DNA from: Myxococcales bacterium
GTDB lineage: Bacteria > Myxococcota_A > Polyangia > Polyangiales > Polyangiaceae
Reading direction: 5' to 3'
Length of the DNA: 64,000 nucleotides
NCBI GenBank assembly: GCA_903642325.1
Contig: CAHJWM010000005.1
Coordinates: 62,001-126,000 of the forward strand
The notes below the pieces were generated by a model that made no database searches, was not told the origin of the DNA, and was given only the letters and a program-made list of their open reading frames with translations. Position numbers and translations under genes: made by a program. Every line of letters starts with the position of its first letter. Position 1 is the stretch's first letter. Positions 42,235-51,572 of the stretch are shown piece after piece.

Positions 42235-43511
42235 TGGTTGCTCCCGAGCGCCGGCGGGGTGGCAAAGATCTCGAGCACGCGCGCCGCCGCGTCGACGCGC
42301 GCGGCCTGCTCTTGGGTGTGCGCCGCAAGATCCTTGATCTGCACCTGGCATTGATCGACCTCGGTCTCGCCGATCACGATGCACACGCGCGCGTCCAGGC
42401 CGTCGGCACGGCGCAGCATGCTTTTCATCGAATTACCGCGAGCGTCGAGCACTGACACGACACCTCGTTCCCGCAGCTCGCGCGCCAATAGCAGGCCGCT
42501 CAGCGTGGCCCGCTCGCCCAGGGGCGCAATGAAACACACGGCCGGCCGCGCGACTGGCGTTTCGCCGAGCGCGAGTAGGATGCGCTCGAGGCCCATGCCG
42601 CAGCCCACGGCGGGAATTGGGGGGCCGCCCAAGCTCTTCAGCAGATTGTCGTAACGGCCGCCCGCGATCAACGTGTTCTGCGATCCGAGCCCGCCCATGC
42701 TCGACTGGATCTCGAACACGGTCCGCGTGTAATAGTCGAGGCCGCGAACGAGGCCGGGGCTGACCGTGTACGGTGTACCGAGGGCGTCGAGGCCACGCAA
42801 CACCGCTGCCCAATGCGCTCGGTCCTCGTCGTTCAACGAGTCCAGGATCGAGGGCGCGTCGGCGACGGCCGCCCGGTCACGCGGATCTTTAGAGTCCAGG
42901 ATCCGAAGCGGGTTGTCCTCGAGCCGCCTTTTTGCATGATCGCTGAGTGTTTCGGCGCGGGGCCGCAAGTGATCGGTGAGGGCCTGCCGGTACGCGGCTC
43001 GGCTCTCCAAGCCACCGATGGAATTGACCGCCACGGTCACGTCGATGATCCCTAGGCTCTTCAAAAAACCGTGCAGTAGGTCCAGAAACTCCGCGTCGCA
43101 GGTTGGGCTTGGATCCCCATAGAGCTCGCAGCCAGCCTGATGAAATTGCCGGTAACGACCGCGCTGGGGCTGCTCGGCGCGGAACATGGCGCCAATGTAG
43201 TACCAGCGGGAAACGGGCTCTTGCGCCTGTACGCTGTTCGTCAGGTAGGCGCGAGCGGCGCCGGGCGTGCCCTCGGGACGAAGCACGAGCACGTCGTCAC
43301 CGCGCGTGAGCTCGAACATCTGCTTTTCGACGATTTCCGAGGTTTCGCCGGTCGAGCGCACGAACAAGTTCTTGTGCTCGAGGATCGGCGTGCGCACCTC
43401 GGAGAACCCGGCCAAGGCCATCGCGCTTCGGAACGTTTGCTCGACGCGCTGCCAGCGTCTGACCTCGTCGGGGAGGATGTCGTTCGTCCCCTTGACGGCG
43501 CGAAATTGCAT
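42231..43511 (-). CDS. hisS: Histidyl-tRNA synthetase
   Basis: Class II aminoacyl-tRNA synthetase of 426 residues. Motifs: VKGTNDILPDE at the N-terminus, motif 2 around LRPEGTPGAARA and FRAEQPQRGRYRQFHQ, the histidine-specific loop RGLDYYTRTVFEI, motif 3 with AGGRYDNLL and GCGMGLERILL, and the C-terminal anticodon domain ending near the stop. ATG 43511 is used; an upstream frame to 43625 adds a non-conserved extension. It is divergent from ruvX and coupled to the downstream secreted-protein gene. Confidence 0.97.
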   Translation of the reverse strand: MQFRAVKGTNDILPDEVRRWQRVEQTFRSAMALAGFSEVRTPILEHKNLFVRSTGETSEIVEKQMFELTRGDDVLVLRPEGTPGAARAYLTNSVQAQEPVSRWYYIGAMFRAEQPQRGRYRQFHQAGCELYGDPSPTCDAEFLDLLHGFLKSLGIIDVTVAVNSIGGLESRAAYRQALTDHLRPRAETLSDHAKRRLEDNPLRILDSKDPRDRAAVADAPSILDSLNDEDRAHWAAVLRGLDALGTPYTVSPGLVRGLDYYTRTVFEIQSSMGGLGSQNTLIAGGRYDNLLKSLGGPPIPAVGCGMGLERILLALGETPVARPAVCFIAPLGERATLSGLLLARELRERGVVSVLDARGNSMKSMLRRADGLDARVCIVIGETEVDQCQVQIKDLAAHTQEQAARVDAAARVLEIFATPPALGSNH

Positions 43512-43694
43512 GACGTTCGATCCTGAACGACCCGGCGGGGCGCCCTGGTCGACCGCGCTTATGCTCGGATGGGCGGGTCGGGTCAAGCTCACGGACCGTT
43601 TTCTGCCCGAGCCGGGTTTCAGCACTGGGTTTCGGGGCGTGCATCGCGAAAACGGGCGGTTATCCGCGCCTTACAGTGCTAAACACGCCCGGGC

Positions 43695-44123
43695 ATGCGG
43701 GCCGCAGCCGTGGACCTTGGAAAAGTCCGTGTTGGGCTGGCCGTTGCCGATGAGCTCGGCCTGATGGCCCATCCGCGGGCATATCTGGATGGGCGCGACC
43801 CGCGCCGCGTGGTGGGTGAGCTCACACGCCTGGCCGAGAGTGAAGGCATCACGCTTTTCCTCGTCGGCTTGCCGCGACATCTGAACGGCAAGGAGGGGCT
43901 GCCGGCGAAGCGCGCTCGAAAGTTTGCCGAGACCCTCGCTTCGCGCACCCGCGCCGGCGTCGAGCTGATCGACGAATGGCTGTCGACGAAGGAGGCCCAT
44001 GCTCGGCTACGCGAGGGCGGCAACACGAGCCGAGAGGCGCGCGAGCGAGTGGACAGCGCGGCCGCCGCGGTACTTTTGCAAAGCTGGCTCGACGGTCAAC
44101 GCGCCGCCGATGAGGAGCGGTGA
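43695..44123 (+). CDS. ruvX: Putative pre-16S rRNA nuclease / Holliday junction resolvase YqgF
   Basis: RNase H-like protein of 142 residues: Asp7 in AVDLGKVRVGLAVAD, the FLVGLPRHLNGKEG strand, and DEWLSTKEAHARL with the second acidic residues. In E. coli YqgF takes part in 16S rRNA 5' maturation; Holliday junction activity is debated. The stop overlaps the mltG GTG (GTGA), an arrangement frequent in bacteria. Confidence 0.92.
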   Translation: MRAAAVDLGKVRVGLAVADELGLMAHPRAYLDGRDPRRVVGELTRLAESEGITLFLVGLPRHLNGKEGLPAKRARKFAETLASRTRAGVELIDEWLSTKEAHARLREGGNTSREARERVDSAAAAVLLQSWLDGQRAADEER

Positions 44124-45346
44124 GCAAGCCCGGCCGCCGTCCGGCGCAACGCCCTTCGACGCCCTCGAGCGCCACTGCGAGTAGCGCGACCAAAGGCAAG
44201 AAGCACCGCCAGCGCAAACATCGACGGCTAGCGACGGCGGCGGCGGCTTCCGCTGACGCCGCCCCGGCTCGCGCCCGACGCGGCTCGGCGGCGCGAGCGA
44301 TCGGGGGCTTGGCTATCGGTCTGCTTGGGTTGCTCGTACTCGGTTCGAGCTCGCTGCTGTACTGGTCGTGGTGCTCCGGGCCGGGGAACGGGCGCCGGTT
44401 CGTGATTGACCTGCCCCCAGCGAGCACCCCCCGCGAGCTCAGCGCCTTGCTGGAAGCGCGGGGCGCGCTTCGCAGCCCGCGCTTGTTCCGGGCGTATTGG
44501 CGCTTGCTGCAGCCGGGGCTCGAGCTTCGCCCCGGCGGGCACCTGTTGAACGATGCGGCGTCGCCGCGAGAGCTTGCCCTGCGTGTGGCCCGCGACCCGG
44601 CACGCTCCTCCGAGCGCGTGACGGTACCGGAAGGCTTTCAATTTCTGCAGATTGGACAGCGTTTGGAACACGCTGAAGTCTGCACGCGGCAGGCATTTCA
44701 AAGCGCGGTCGGGGACCCGGCCCTGCTGCGTGAGCTTGGTATCGCGGGCGCGAGCGCCGAGGGCTACCTCTTTCCCGCGAGCTATACGTTGCTGCGCGAC
44801 AGTGACGCACGCGCAGTCGTACGCGTGTTGGTTTCGGAGGCCAAGGCTCGGCTTCAGAAGCTGTTTCGAGATCATCCGGGCCGTTTCGATCAGCTCGCTC
44901 GTGAGGAAGCGTTCAGCGAGCGAGACGTGCTGACGTTGGCCTCGATCATCGAAAAAGAAGCGCAAGCCGACGAGGAGCGCCCACTGATCGCCAGCGTATT
45001 CTTGAACCGTCTGCAGGATCCGACATTTCGGCCCGCACGCATGCTGCAATCGGACCCCACCGCGAGCTACGGCTGCCTGGTGAACCCGGCGGGGATCCCG
45101 AGTTGCGCCGGGTTTCGCGGGGTCGTGACGCCGGCACTGCTCCGCGACTCATACAATACGTACAATACGTACAAGCACGCCGGCTTGCCGCCGGGGCCAA
45201 TTGCCAATCCGGGCGAAGCATCGATCTTGGCGGTGCTCGCGCCGGCGCACACCGACTATTTGTACTTCGTGGCCCGGGGCGCCGGGCGCCACACGTTCAG
45301 CCGCACGTTTACCGAACACCGCGAAGCGTTGGGAACTGCGCATTGA
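44120..45346 (+). CDS. mltG: Endolytic transglycosylase MltG
   Basis: Membrane-anchored YceG-like enzyme of 408 residues that cuts nascent glycan strands and sets their length. A basic, Ala/Ser-rich cytoplasmic tail (about 55 residues) precedes one membrane helix (AIGGLAIGLLGLLVLGSSSL). LysM-like and YceG regions follow; the catalytic Glu lies in ASIIEKEA near residue 277, with LQSDPTASYG and YKHAGLPPGPIANPG. A 9-bp tandem duplication inserts an extra Asn-Thr-Tyr before that last motif. The start is GTG 44120, overlapping ruvX. Confidence 0.93.
   Translation: MSKPGRRPAQRPSTPSSATASSATKGKKHRQRKHRRLATAAAASADAAPARARRGSAARAIGGLAIGLLGLLVLGSSSLLYWSWCSGPGNGRRFVIDLPPASTPRELSALLEARGALRSPRLFRAYWRLLQPGLELRPGGHLLNDAASPRELALRVARDPARSSERVTVPEGFQFLQIGQRLEHAEVCTRQAFQSAVGDPALLRELGIAGASAEGYLFPASYTLLRDSDARAVVRVLVSEAKARLQKLFRDHPGRFDQLAREEAFSERDVLTLASIIEKEAQADEERPLIASVFLNRLQDPTFRPARMLQSDPTASYGCLVNPAGIPSCAGFRGVVTPALLRDSYNTYNTYKHAGLPPGPIANPGEASILAVLAPAHTDYLYFVARGAGRHTFSRTFTEHREALGTAH
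45152..45169 (+). repeat. 9-bp tandem duplication in mltG
   Basis: TACAATACG occurs twice in a row, followed by the related TACAAGCAC, giving the protein segment YNTYNTYKHAG in place of the usual YNTYK. It is in frame and adds three residues next to the active-site motif. Confidence 0.9.
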
Positions 45347-45474
45347 GGCTTTGCGCCCGGCAGCGGCGGGCCTAAGGATCTTCCTGCAGCAGTGCGAGTC
45401 TCGTTCCGCTGAAAGCGTCGTTCTTCAGGAGATATCAGCTGGCATTACCCATCGTCTTAGTTCCGCACCCCCAT

Positions 45475-45828
45475 GTGCGGACTGACCCCAACGTGCTCGG
45501 TGGCAGTCCGCACGTGGTCGGCTCGCGCGTACCGGTGCGCCGTCTTTGGGCGTTTTATCGCAGCGGAGCCAGCATCGAGCGCATCTTGAAGCGCTACCCA
45601 CAGCTCGGGCCGGCGAAAGTCTTCGACGCGCTGGCTTTCGCCTTCGACAATGAGGAAGTGGTCAGCGCCGACATGGCCCGCGAGGAGGATTTCTTGGCCC
45701 GCGCCGGCCAGAAACCACCCAGGAAGTCGCTAAATCCCGACCAAATCGAGCTGCCCTTCCAAATCCCGTCACCGGGCGACCCGGTGGCGCCCGAACGACC
45801 GGCCGTGCCTCCAGCGCGTAAACGGTGA
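45475..45828 (+). CDS. DUF433 domain protein
   Basis: A 117-residue protein with a DUF433 domain in its first 70 residues (LGGSPHVVGSRVPVRRLWAF, SGASIERILKRYPQLGPAKV, ALAFAFDNEEVV), a small helix-turn-helix-like fold often seen as the antitoxin-like partner of PIN-type toxins. No such partner (DUF5615 or VapC-like) is next to it. The Pro-rich C-terminus is unlike the family. The start is GTG 45475. Confidence 0.75.
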   Translation: MRTDPNVLGGSPHVVGSRVPVRRLWAFYRSGASIERILKRYPQLGPAKVFDALAFAFDNEEVVSADMAREEDFLARAGQKPPRKSLNPDQIELPFQIPSPGDPVAPERPAVPPARKR

Positions 45829-46031
45829 CACGGCCATTGGCGGCCGCCGACTCGGGAGACATGTGCCCAAGCCGTCGCTCTCACGGCTTAACAGACATCG
45901 AGCAGGCACGGGCGGTGAGGGCCGCGGAACACGACCGGACGCGTACAAGGGGTTTTCAAGCGCCGTGTATTCGGGATAGCTTCCTCGCCGATATCGCGGC
46001 CCGCGTTCGGAGCCCGAGGAGGATAGAAACT

Positions 46032-47321
46032 ATGTTTGCTCGCAAGACGTCGAGAGCTTGGCTTGGTGCCGGCTTGATCCTGGCTGTTCCACTGATCGTT
46101 GACTGCGGTTCGATGAAGGGCGTCCCCGGCGCCTCGAAGCTGCCCGATGTTCCCGGTGCCCCTGGTAGCTGTCCCGCGAACGTGGCGGACGCGGACGCGG
46201 TGATGGCCGCCAACTTCGGCCTCGAAGGAGGGCTGGAAAGCAAAGTGAAGGCATCGCTGGCCGCGGGCGCGGATCTGCAGAAGATCGGCGTCGACGTGGA
46301 GGCCGATGTCGCAGCTGCGTGCGGAACTCTGGCCAAAGACTTAGGCGCGAGCGACGCCGACCTCAAACCTAAGGAAGATGGCCCGGGCAAGAAGGCGGAG
46401 GCCGCTTGCAACGCCGCCGTCAAAGCCATCGGCGAGATGAAGGCCAAGGCCGCCGCCAAGGTTACGGTCACCGTGCGGCCCCCGGTGTGTACGGCCTCGG
46501 TGAATGCCATGGCGGATTGCGCGGGCAAATGCGACGCGACCATCAAGCCCGGCAGCGCAAAGGTCACCTGCGAGGGTGGCAAGCTCAGCGGGAAGTGTGA
46601 CGCCAAGTGTGAAGGCACCTGCGACGTGGAAGCCGGCGCGAAATGTGAAGGCACGTGCGGCGGCAACTGCAAGGGCGATTGCTCCGCAGAGATCAGCGGC
46701 AAGTGCGATGGCACCTGCAACGGCAAGTGCGACGGCAAGAACAGCACCGGTAAGTGCGCCGGTACCTGCGAAGGCACGTGCAAGGGCGGCAAAATCGACG
46801 CCCAGTGCAAGGGTGAGTGCAAGGGTGAGTGCGATGCCGCCTGCACCGTGCAAGCCAAGGGCGAGTGCAAGGGCACGTGCACCGGCGGCTGCAGCGCTGA
46901 ATTCAAGGAGCCGAAGTGCACGGGCGAGGTCAAGCCGCCCGAGATGAGCGCGGAGTGCAAAGCCCATTGCAATGCGCAGGTGAACGGCAAAATCGACTGC
47001 AAGCCGGCCCTTGTCACCGCCTCCATCACTGGCTCGGCAGATGTGGGCTCGGCGGCCAAGCTCAAGACCGCCTTGGAGCGCGATCTACCTGCAATCCTGA
47101 AAATCACCTTGGGCATGAAGGGCAAGCTCGAGGGCATCACCGCTAGCGTGAAAGCCTCGCTAGAGGGCGCCAAGGCCGTCGTGACATCGAGCGGCAGCGC
47201 CGCGCTCAAGGTCGGCAGTTGCTTCGCCGAGTCACTCAAGGCCGAGGCTGACGCGTCCGTCCAGATCAATGTGTCGGTCAAGGCGAGCGCTTCGGCGAGT
47301 GGCTCGGTCGGCGCTGGCTGA
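46032..47321 (+). CDS. Cysteine-rich repeat lipoprotein
   Basis: A 429-residue protein started at ATG 46032, with a strong GAGGAGG about ten bases upstream; the frame open to 45825 is ignored. The signal peptide ends in a lipobox-like LIVDC. Residues about 150-330 hold roughly 28 Cys, spaced as Cys-x3-Cys with Lys, Gly, Glu and Asp between (KCDAKCEGTCDVEAGAKCEG, CGGNCKGDC, CKGECKGEC). The flanks are Ala/Lys-rich helical segments and a C-terminal beta/helix region ending in SASASGSVGAG. The repeat suggests a disulfide-stapled or metal-binding stalk on the outer membrane. A terminator follows. Confidence 0.8.
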   Translation: MFARKTSRAWLGAGLILAVPLIVDCGSMKGVPGASKLPDVPGAPGSCPANVADADAVMAANFGLEGGLESKVKASLAAGADLQKIGVDVEADVAAACGTLAKDLGASDADLKPKEDGPGKKAEAACNAAVKAIGEMKAKAAAKVTVTVRPPVCTASVNAMADCAGKCDATIKPGSAKVTCEGGKLSGKCDAKCEGTCDVEAGAKCEGTCGGNCKGDCSAEISGKCDGTCNGKCDGKNSTGKCAGTCEGTCKGGKIDAQCKGECKGECDAACTVQAKGECKGTCTGGCSAEFKEPKCTGEVKPPEMSAECKAHCNAQVNGKIDCKPALVTASITGSADVGSAAKLKTALERDLPAILKITLGMKGKLEGITASVKASLEGAKAVVTSSGSAALKVGSCFAESLKAEADASVQINVSVKASASASGSVGAG

Positions 47322-47351
47322 GCTCCGGTTACCTCTTCGCAACGTGAATTG

Positions 47352-47389
47352 GCGGCTCTGGGTGTTTGACTCAGGGCCGTTCGTTTTTT
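47352..47389 (+). terminator. Rho-independent terminator after the Cys-rich lipoprotein gene
   Basis: The stem GCGGCTCTG pairs with CAGGGCCGT (two G-U pairs) across an 11-base loop and is followed by TCG and six Ts. It lies 30 bases after the stop and closes the lipoprotein transcript before the thioredoxin gene. Confidence 0.75.
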
Positions 47390-47444
47390 GTTCGTCGCTC
47401 GGGGGTAGCGGCTGGAGCGCGGCCCGTGCGGTACACTCCGCTGC

Positions 47445-47780
47445 GTGATCACTCATCTCGAAGGCGTGTCACCCGCTGAGCTCGACCTGCACCTTTCCAG
47501 CGCAAGCGCGCAACTTTCAATCGTCTACCTGTGGGGTGCGGACTGTCCCAACTGCTTGATCTTCAAGCGCAGTCTTCCAAAGCTCCTCGATCGATTGTCA
47601 GACATCGACGCGCAACTGTTGGAAGTCGACGTGTACGCCCACCCACAGATCGCCACCCGCTACGGCGTCATGGGTATCCCACATTTTCTACTCTTCAAAT
47701 CCGGCAAAAAGCTGGGGAAAATGAGCGAGTTCAAAGGCGATGGGTACTGGATGAGCGTAGTCCGCGAGCACTCCCTTTGA
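47445..47780 (+). CDS. Thioredoxin-fold protein
   Basis: A 111-residue thioredoxin without signal peptide, so cytoplasmic. The active site is Cys34-Pro-Asn-Cys37 in YLWGADCPNC rather than the common CGPC, and the cis-proline is in MGIPHFLLFKSGKK. VDVYAHPQIATRYGV is the usual middle strand and helix. A CPNC pair suggests altered redox potential; the partner is unknown. The start is GTG 47445, and it is the only gene between two terminator or convergent boundaries. Confidence 0.85.
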   Translation: MITHLEGVSPAELDLHLSSASAQLSIVYLWGADCPNCLIFKRSLPKLLDRLSDIDAQLLEVDVYAHPQIATRYGVMGIPHFLLFKSGKKLGKMSEFKGDGYWMSVVREHSL

Positions 47781-47960
47781 TCGCGGCAAACCGCTAGAGG
47801 CGGGCCACGCCGCCGAAGGCTGAGTGCGCTCCGCCGCTCCGCGTCACCATTATCAAACCTCTCTACCGCAGGTTGTTTTGATGGGCACACGGGCGGTCAG
47901 GGTCGGCAAAGCCTTCGGCGGCTTGGACGGGTGCTCGATGAAACCCCGCGTGGACAGTGG

Positions 47961-49328
47961 TCAGCCGACCTTCGCCAAGTCCTTCTTCGCCGCCTCGGTC
48001 ATCTCCGCCACGAGGACCCTCAACACGGCTGGGTCGGGTCCTTCCACCATCATTCGCAGCTTGGCCTCCGTGCCACTCCAGCGCACGAGCACGCGACCCT
48101 CCTTGCCGAGCTTCTTCTCCGCCAGCAAAATCCGTTTACCCAGCTCCAGCATTTCAGCCAACGGTCGGCGCGCCGGCATTTTGACGCTTTCCAGCACCTG
48201 CGGCACGCGCATCATCACCTGCGAAAGCTCGCTCAGCGGCCGTGATTCCTGGAGCATGATCGCGATCACCTGCAGCGCGGCCACGGTGCCGTCGCCCGTG
48301 GTCGCGTGGTCCAAAAAGATCAGGTGTCCGGATTGTTCGCCGCCGAACGTGTAACCACCGCCGCGCATTTCTTCGACCACGTACCGATCGCCGACGGCGG
48401 TGCGAACAATTTTGCCGCCCGCGTCTTGCAACGCCCGGTCTAAGCCCATATTGCTCATCACGGTCGTGACCAGCGTCTTCTTGCTGAGGCGCTTGTGCTT
48501 CAGCATGCGCGTGGCACAGAGGGCCATGATCGCGTCGCCATCCACGATTTGGCCTTTTTCATCGACGAAGATCACGCGGTCTGCGTCGCCGTCGAGCGCT
48601 ACGCCGAGAGCCGCCCCCTGGCGTTTGACTTCCGCCGCCACGTGCTCGGGGTGCAGCGCGCCGCAATTCCTGTTGATGTTGACCCCATTCGGTCGGCAGC
48701 CGAGCTGAATCACGTCCGCGCCAAGCTCGGCAAAGACCGCGGGGGCAACGCGGTAGGCCGCGCCGTGGGCGGCATCGACGACGATCTTCAAGCCGTCCAG
48801 CGCGAGCTCCTTCGGAAAGGTGCTCTTCGCGTACACGATGTAGCGACCGATCGCGTGATCGAAGCGCTCCGCGCGGCCGATACCGGCGCCGGTCTTACCC
48901 TGTGTGTCGAGCTTCGAATTCTCGAGCAATGCCTCTATTTGCGCTTCTTCTTTGTCGGGTAGCTTGAAGCCGTCCGGGCCGAAGATCTTGATCCCGTTGT
49001 CCGCGAATGGATTGTGACTGGCGCTGATCACGACGCCGGCATCGGCGCGCATGCTCTGCGTCAAATTGGCGACCGCCGGAGTGGGGATGGGCCCCGAGAG
49101 CATGACTCTGCCCCCCATGGCGCAGATGCCCGCCGCGAGCGCGGTCTCCAACATGTAGCCACTCAGCCGGGTGTCTTTACCGATCACGATCCGCGGCGGG
49201 CGCGACATGCCGCGCCGAGACACGAGAGCGATGGCGCGCCCGAGCCGTAGCGCGAGCTCTGGCGTCATCGGTGATGCGTTGGCACGCCCGCGAATGCCGT
49301 CCGTGCCGAAAAGCCTGCGCTCGCTCAT
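47961..49328 (-). CDS. glmM: Phosphoglucosamine mutase
   Basis: Alpha-D-phosphohexomutase of 455 residues that makes glucosamine-1-phosphate for UDP-GlcNAc, hence peptidoglycan and LPS. It begins with FGTDGIRG, has the phosphoserine Ser104 in [12 protein letters not shown], the metal loop [12 protein letters not shown], the sugar loop GGEQSGH, and the phosphate-binding [16 protein letters not shown] plus length identify GlmM rather than PMM/PGM. It starts 17 bp after folC and forms accD-folC-glmM. Confidence 0.96.
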   Translation of the reverse strand: MSERRLFGTDGIRGRANASPMTPELALRLGRAIALVSRRGMSRPPRIVIGKDTRLSGYMLETALAAGICAMGGRVMLSGPIPTPAVANLTQSMRADAGVVISASHNPFADNGIKIFGPDGFKLPDKEEAQIEALLENSKLDTQGKTGAGIGRAERFDHAIGRYIVYAKSTFPKELALDGLKIVVDAAHGAAYRVAPAVFAELGADVIQLGCRPNGVNINRNCGALHPEHVAAEVKRQGAALGVALDGDADRVIFVDEKGQIVDGDAIMALCATRMLKHKRLSKKTLVTTVMSNMGLDRALQDAGGKIVRTAVGDRYVVEEMRGGGYTFGGEQSGHLIFLDHATTGDGTVAALQVIAIMLQESRPLSELSQVMMRVPQVLESVKMPARRPLAEMLELGKRILLAEKKLGKEGRVLVRWSGTEAKLRMMVEGPDPAVLRVLVAEMTEAAKKDLAKVG

Positions 49329-49344
49329 ATCTGGGGAGCGTAGT

Positions 49345-50574
49345 TTACAGAGCGACGGCAGGATCCGTCGGCAGATTCAGCAACAATGCGCGGGCCGCGC
49401 CCACCAAGAAGGTCGAGCCGGTCACGACCACCACGCCGCGCGGGCCGATAAGCTCGCGCGCGCGGGTCAGGGCCTCGCCCACGGAGCCGGCAACCTCCCC
49501 CGGCACGAACGCGGCTATCTCGCTCGGATCCACCGCCTTGCTCATGGGTGGAGCGACGTACACGCGGTGGCCGGCGACCGTCTCCAAACGGCGCAACATG
49601 GCTTTCCAATTTTTGGTGTTGAGCGCGCCGAACACGAGCACGATCTCTTTTCGCGACTCGATATCCCCGAGCACACTCGGGTCGAGGGCGTGAGAGAGCG
49701 CCACCGCGCCATCGGGGTTGTGCGCGCAGTCCAGCAAGGTTAGCTCTTGGCCACTTCGATGAAGTAGCTCGTTACGACCAGGCCAAGTCGTCTGTTCGAT
49801 GCCCTGCGCCATCACCTCCGGTGCGATCCCGAGCTCGCGGGCGATCGTAACTGCCACGGCGAGGTTCGAGCCCACGAGCGCCACGCGCGGATAAGCGAGG
49901 GGCGCGCCCGCGACTGGCTCGGGGCTGGCGAGCGGGACGATCGGCGCGCCAACGGCGGCCGCTTTGGCTTCGATCACCGCCCGCGCTTCGGGGTGGATCT
50001 TGCCCAGCACGACTCTCGACGATGCTTTGATGATGCCGGCCTTCTCGGCGGCAATCAGGCCAAGCGAGTCGCCGAGATCAGACATGTGATCGTAGGCGAT
50101 GCGTGTGATCGCAGCTACGCGCGGGGCGGGGATGACGTTGGTTGCGTCCAAGCGCCCGCCCAGTCCGACCTCCAGTACGGCGAGATCTACTTTGGCCTCT
50201 TTGAAGGCCAAAAAGGCCGCTAAAGTGGCGACCTCGAAAAAAGTCAGATCCGGCGCGCCATCCATGACGCGGTTCAGCAGATCGACGAGTAGCTCGTCAT
50301 TGATCGGCTGATTGTCGAGATTGATGCGCTCGGCGAAACGCATCAAATGCGGCGAGGTGTAAACGCCCACCTTCATACCGCTAGCGCGGGCAATCGACGC
50401 CGTAAACGCGGTCACCGTCCCTTTGCCGTTGGTGCCAGCAATGTGCACTGCAGGGAAGGCGCGCTCGGGATTGCCGAAGGCCGCACATGCGGCTTGCATG
50501 CGCTCGAGGCCGAGCTTCTTGCCGAGCGGGACCAGGCGATAAAGTCGTTCGAGCGTTGATTTCAGGTCCGTCAC
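49345..50574 (-). CDS. folC: Folylpolyglutamate synthase / dihydrofolate synthase
   Basis: Mur-ligase-type enzyme of 409 residues adding glutamate to folates (and to dihydropteroate in the bifunctional form). It has the P-loop [54 protein letters not shown], and the C-terminal [14 protein letters not shown]. The start is GTG 50574, overlapping the accD stop (GTGA); accD-folC linkage is common in bacteria. Confidence 0.95.
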   Translation of the reverse strand: MTDLKSTLERLYRLVPLGKKLGLERMQAACAAFGNPERAFPAVHIAGTNGKGTVTAFTASIARASGMKVGVYTSPHLMRFAERINLDNQPINDELLVDLLNRVMDGAPDLTFFEVATLAAFLAFKEAKVDLAVLEVGLGGRLDATNVIPAPRVAAITRIAYDHMSDLGDSLGLIAAEKAGIIKASSRVVLGKIHPEARAVIEAKAAAVGAPIVPLASPEPVAGAPLAYPRVALVGSNLAVAVTIARELGIAPEVMAQGIEQTTWPGRNELLHRSGQELTLLDCAHNPDGAVALSHALDPSVLGDIESRKEIVLVFGALNTKNWKAMLRRLETVAGHRVYVAPPMSKAVDPSEIAAFVPGEVAGSVGEALTRARELIGPRGVVVVTGSTFLVGAARALLLNLPTDPAVAL

Positions 50575-51419
50575 GTGGCCTCACCGCTGAGGAGCGAAAG
50601 CAGCTGATAGAGCCGCTGCTTCATCTCGCTGCGCGGCGCGATGGTATCTACCATGCCGTGGTCGAGCAGAAACTCAGAGCGTTGAAAGCCTGCCGGCAGC
50701 TTGGCATTGATGGTGCTTTCGATCACGCGCGGACCAGCAAAGCCGATCGTCGCGTTCGGTTCCACCACGTTGACGTCGCCTAGAAACGCCGTGCTGGCGG
50801 CGACGCCGCCGGTGGTGGGGTGCAACAGCACGCTGATATAGGGTTTCCTCACGCTACGGAAACGGCCGAGCGCACTCATGGTTTTGGCCATCTGCATCAG
50901 GCTCAAGATGCCCTCTTGCATGCGCGCGCCGCCGGAAGCGTGCAGTAGCACTACGGGTAAACGATCGGAGGTAGCGCGCTCGAACAGCCGTGTGATGCGC
51001 TCGCCGACGACCGACCCCATGCTGCCGCCCATGAAGGCAAAGTTGTACGCGCCGTACGCGATCGGAATGCCGCTCAGGCGCGCGCGACCGATCTCGACGG
51101 CCTCCGTCGCGCCGGTCATGGCTTGCGCGCGGCTGATGCGGTCGACGTAGCGCTTGCCGTCCTCGAACTCGAGCGGATCGCTGGGTAAGATGTGCTCGTC
51201 CCAGCGCTCGAGCGCCCCATCGTCGAGCACGAGCTTGCGCCAGTCGGAGCTGGCCATCGGATGATGATGGCCGCACGTGGGGCAGACGTAAAAGCGGGAC
51301 GACAGATCCTCGACCGTGTTCACGACACCGCAGCCGGTGCATTTTCGGAAGAGACCTTGACCGACCGAGCGTTTCTCAGTGCTGGTCGATTGGGCGGGGG
51401 TGCGTTCGGGCAGTGCCAC
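50571..51419 (-). CDS. accD: Acetyl-CoA carboxylase carboxyltransferase subunit beta
   Basis: Beta subunit (about 282 residues) that with AccA transfers carboxyl from biotin to acetyl-CoA. The zinc ribbon is at the N-terminus (FRKCTGC ... CPTCGHH), followed by the carboxyltransferase core: FAFMGGSMGSVVGER, LHASGGARMQEG, LHPTTGGVAAS, EPNATIGFAGPRVI. I placed the start at GTG 51419, which gives a normal length; ATG 51527 or the frame start at 51581 would add 36-54 residues without conservation. accA is not in the window. Confidence 0.94.
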   Translation of the reverse strand: MALPERTPAQSTSTEKRSVGQGLFRKCTGCGVVNTVEDLSSRFYVCPTCGHHHPMASSDWRKLVLDDGALERWDEHILPSDPLEFEDGKRYVDRISRAQAMTGATEAVEIGRARLSGIPIAYGAYNFAFMGGSMGSVVGERITRLFERATSDRLPVVLLHASGGARMQEGILSLMQMAKTMSALGRFRSVRKPYISVLLHPTTGGVAASTAFLGDVNVVEPNATIGFAGPRVIESTINAKLPAGFQRSEFLLDHGMVDTIAPRSEMKQRLYQLLSLLSGEAT

Positions 51420-51572
51420 GGTAATTTCGAAAGCTAGCAGAGGGCGCCGGCAGGAGCCTCCAACATGCGGCCGCGGCGCGCAACTTACAATGCCGGGCAA
51501 TTTCGGCGCTGCGGGGCGCGGCGTCATGGCCGCACTTGAGCCCGTCAGGAGAATCGGGCGAAATTGCCCTCG

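Noticed and set aside
45475-45828. Toxin-antitoxin module around the DUF433 protein
   Set aside because: No PIN-domain or other toxin ORF lies on either side; the flanks are mltG and a lipoprotein.
45956-47452. Minus-strand frame of about 498 codons opposite the Cys-rich lipoprotein
   Set aside because: It is a shadow of the repeat gene; the plus strand has a strong ribosome site, a signal peptide and a terminator.
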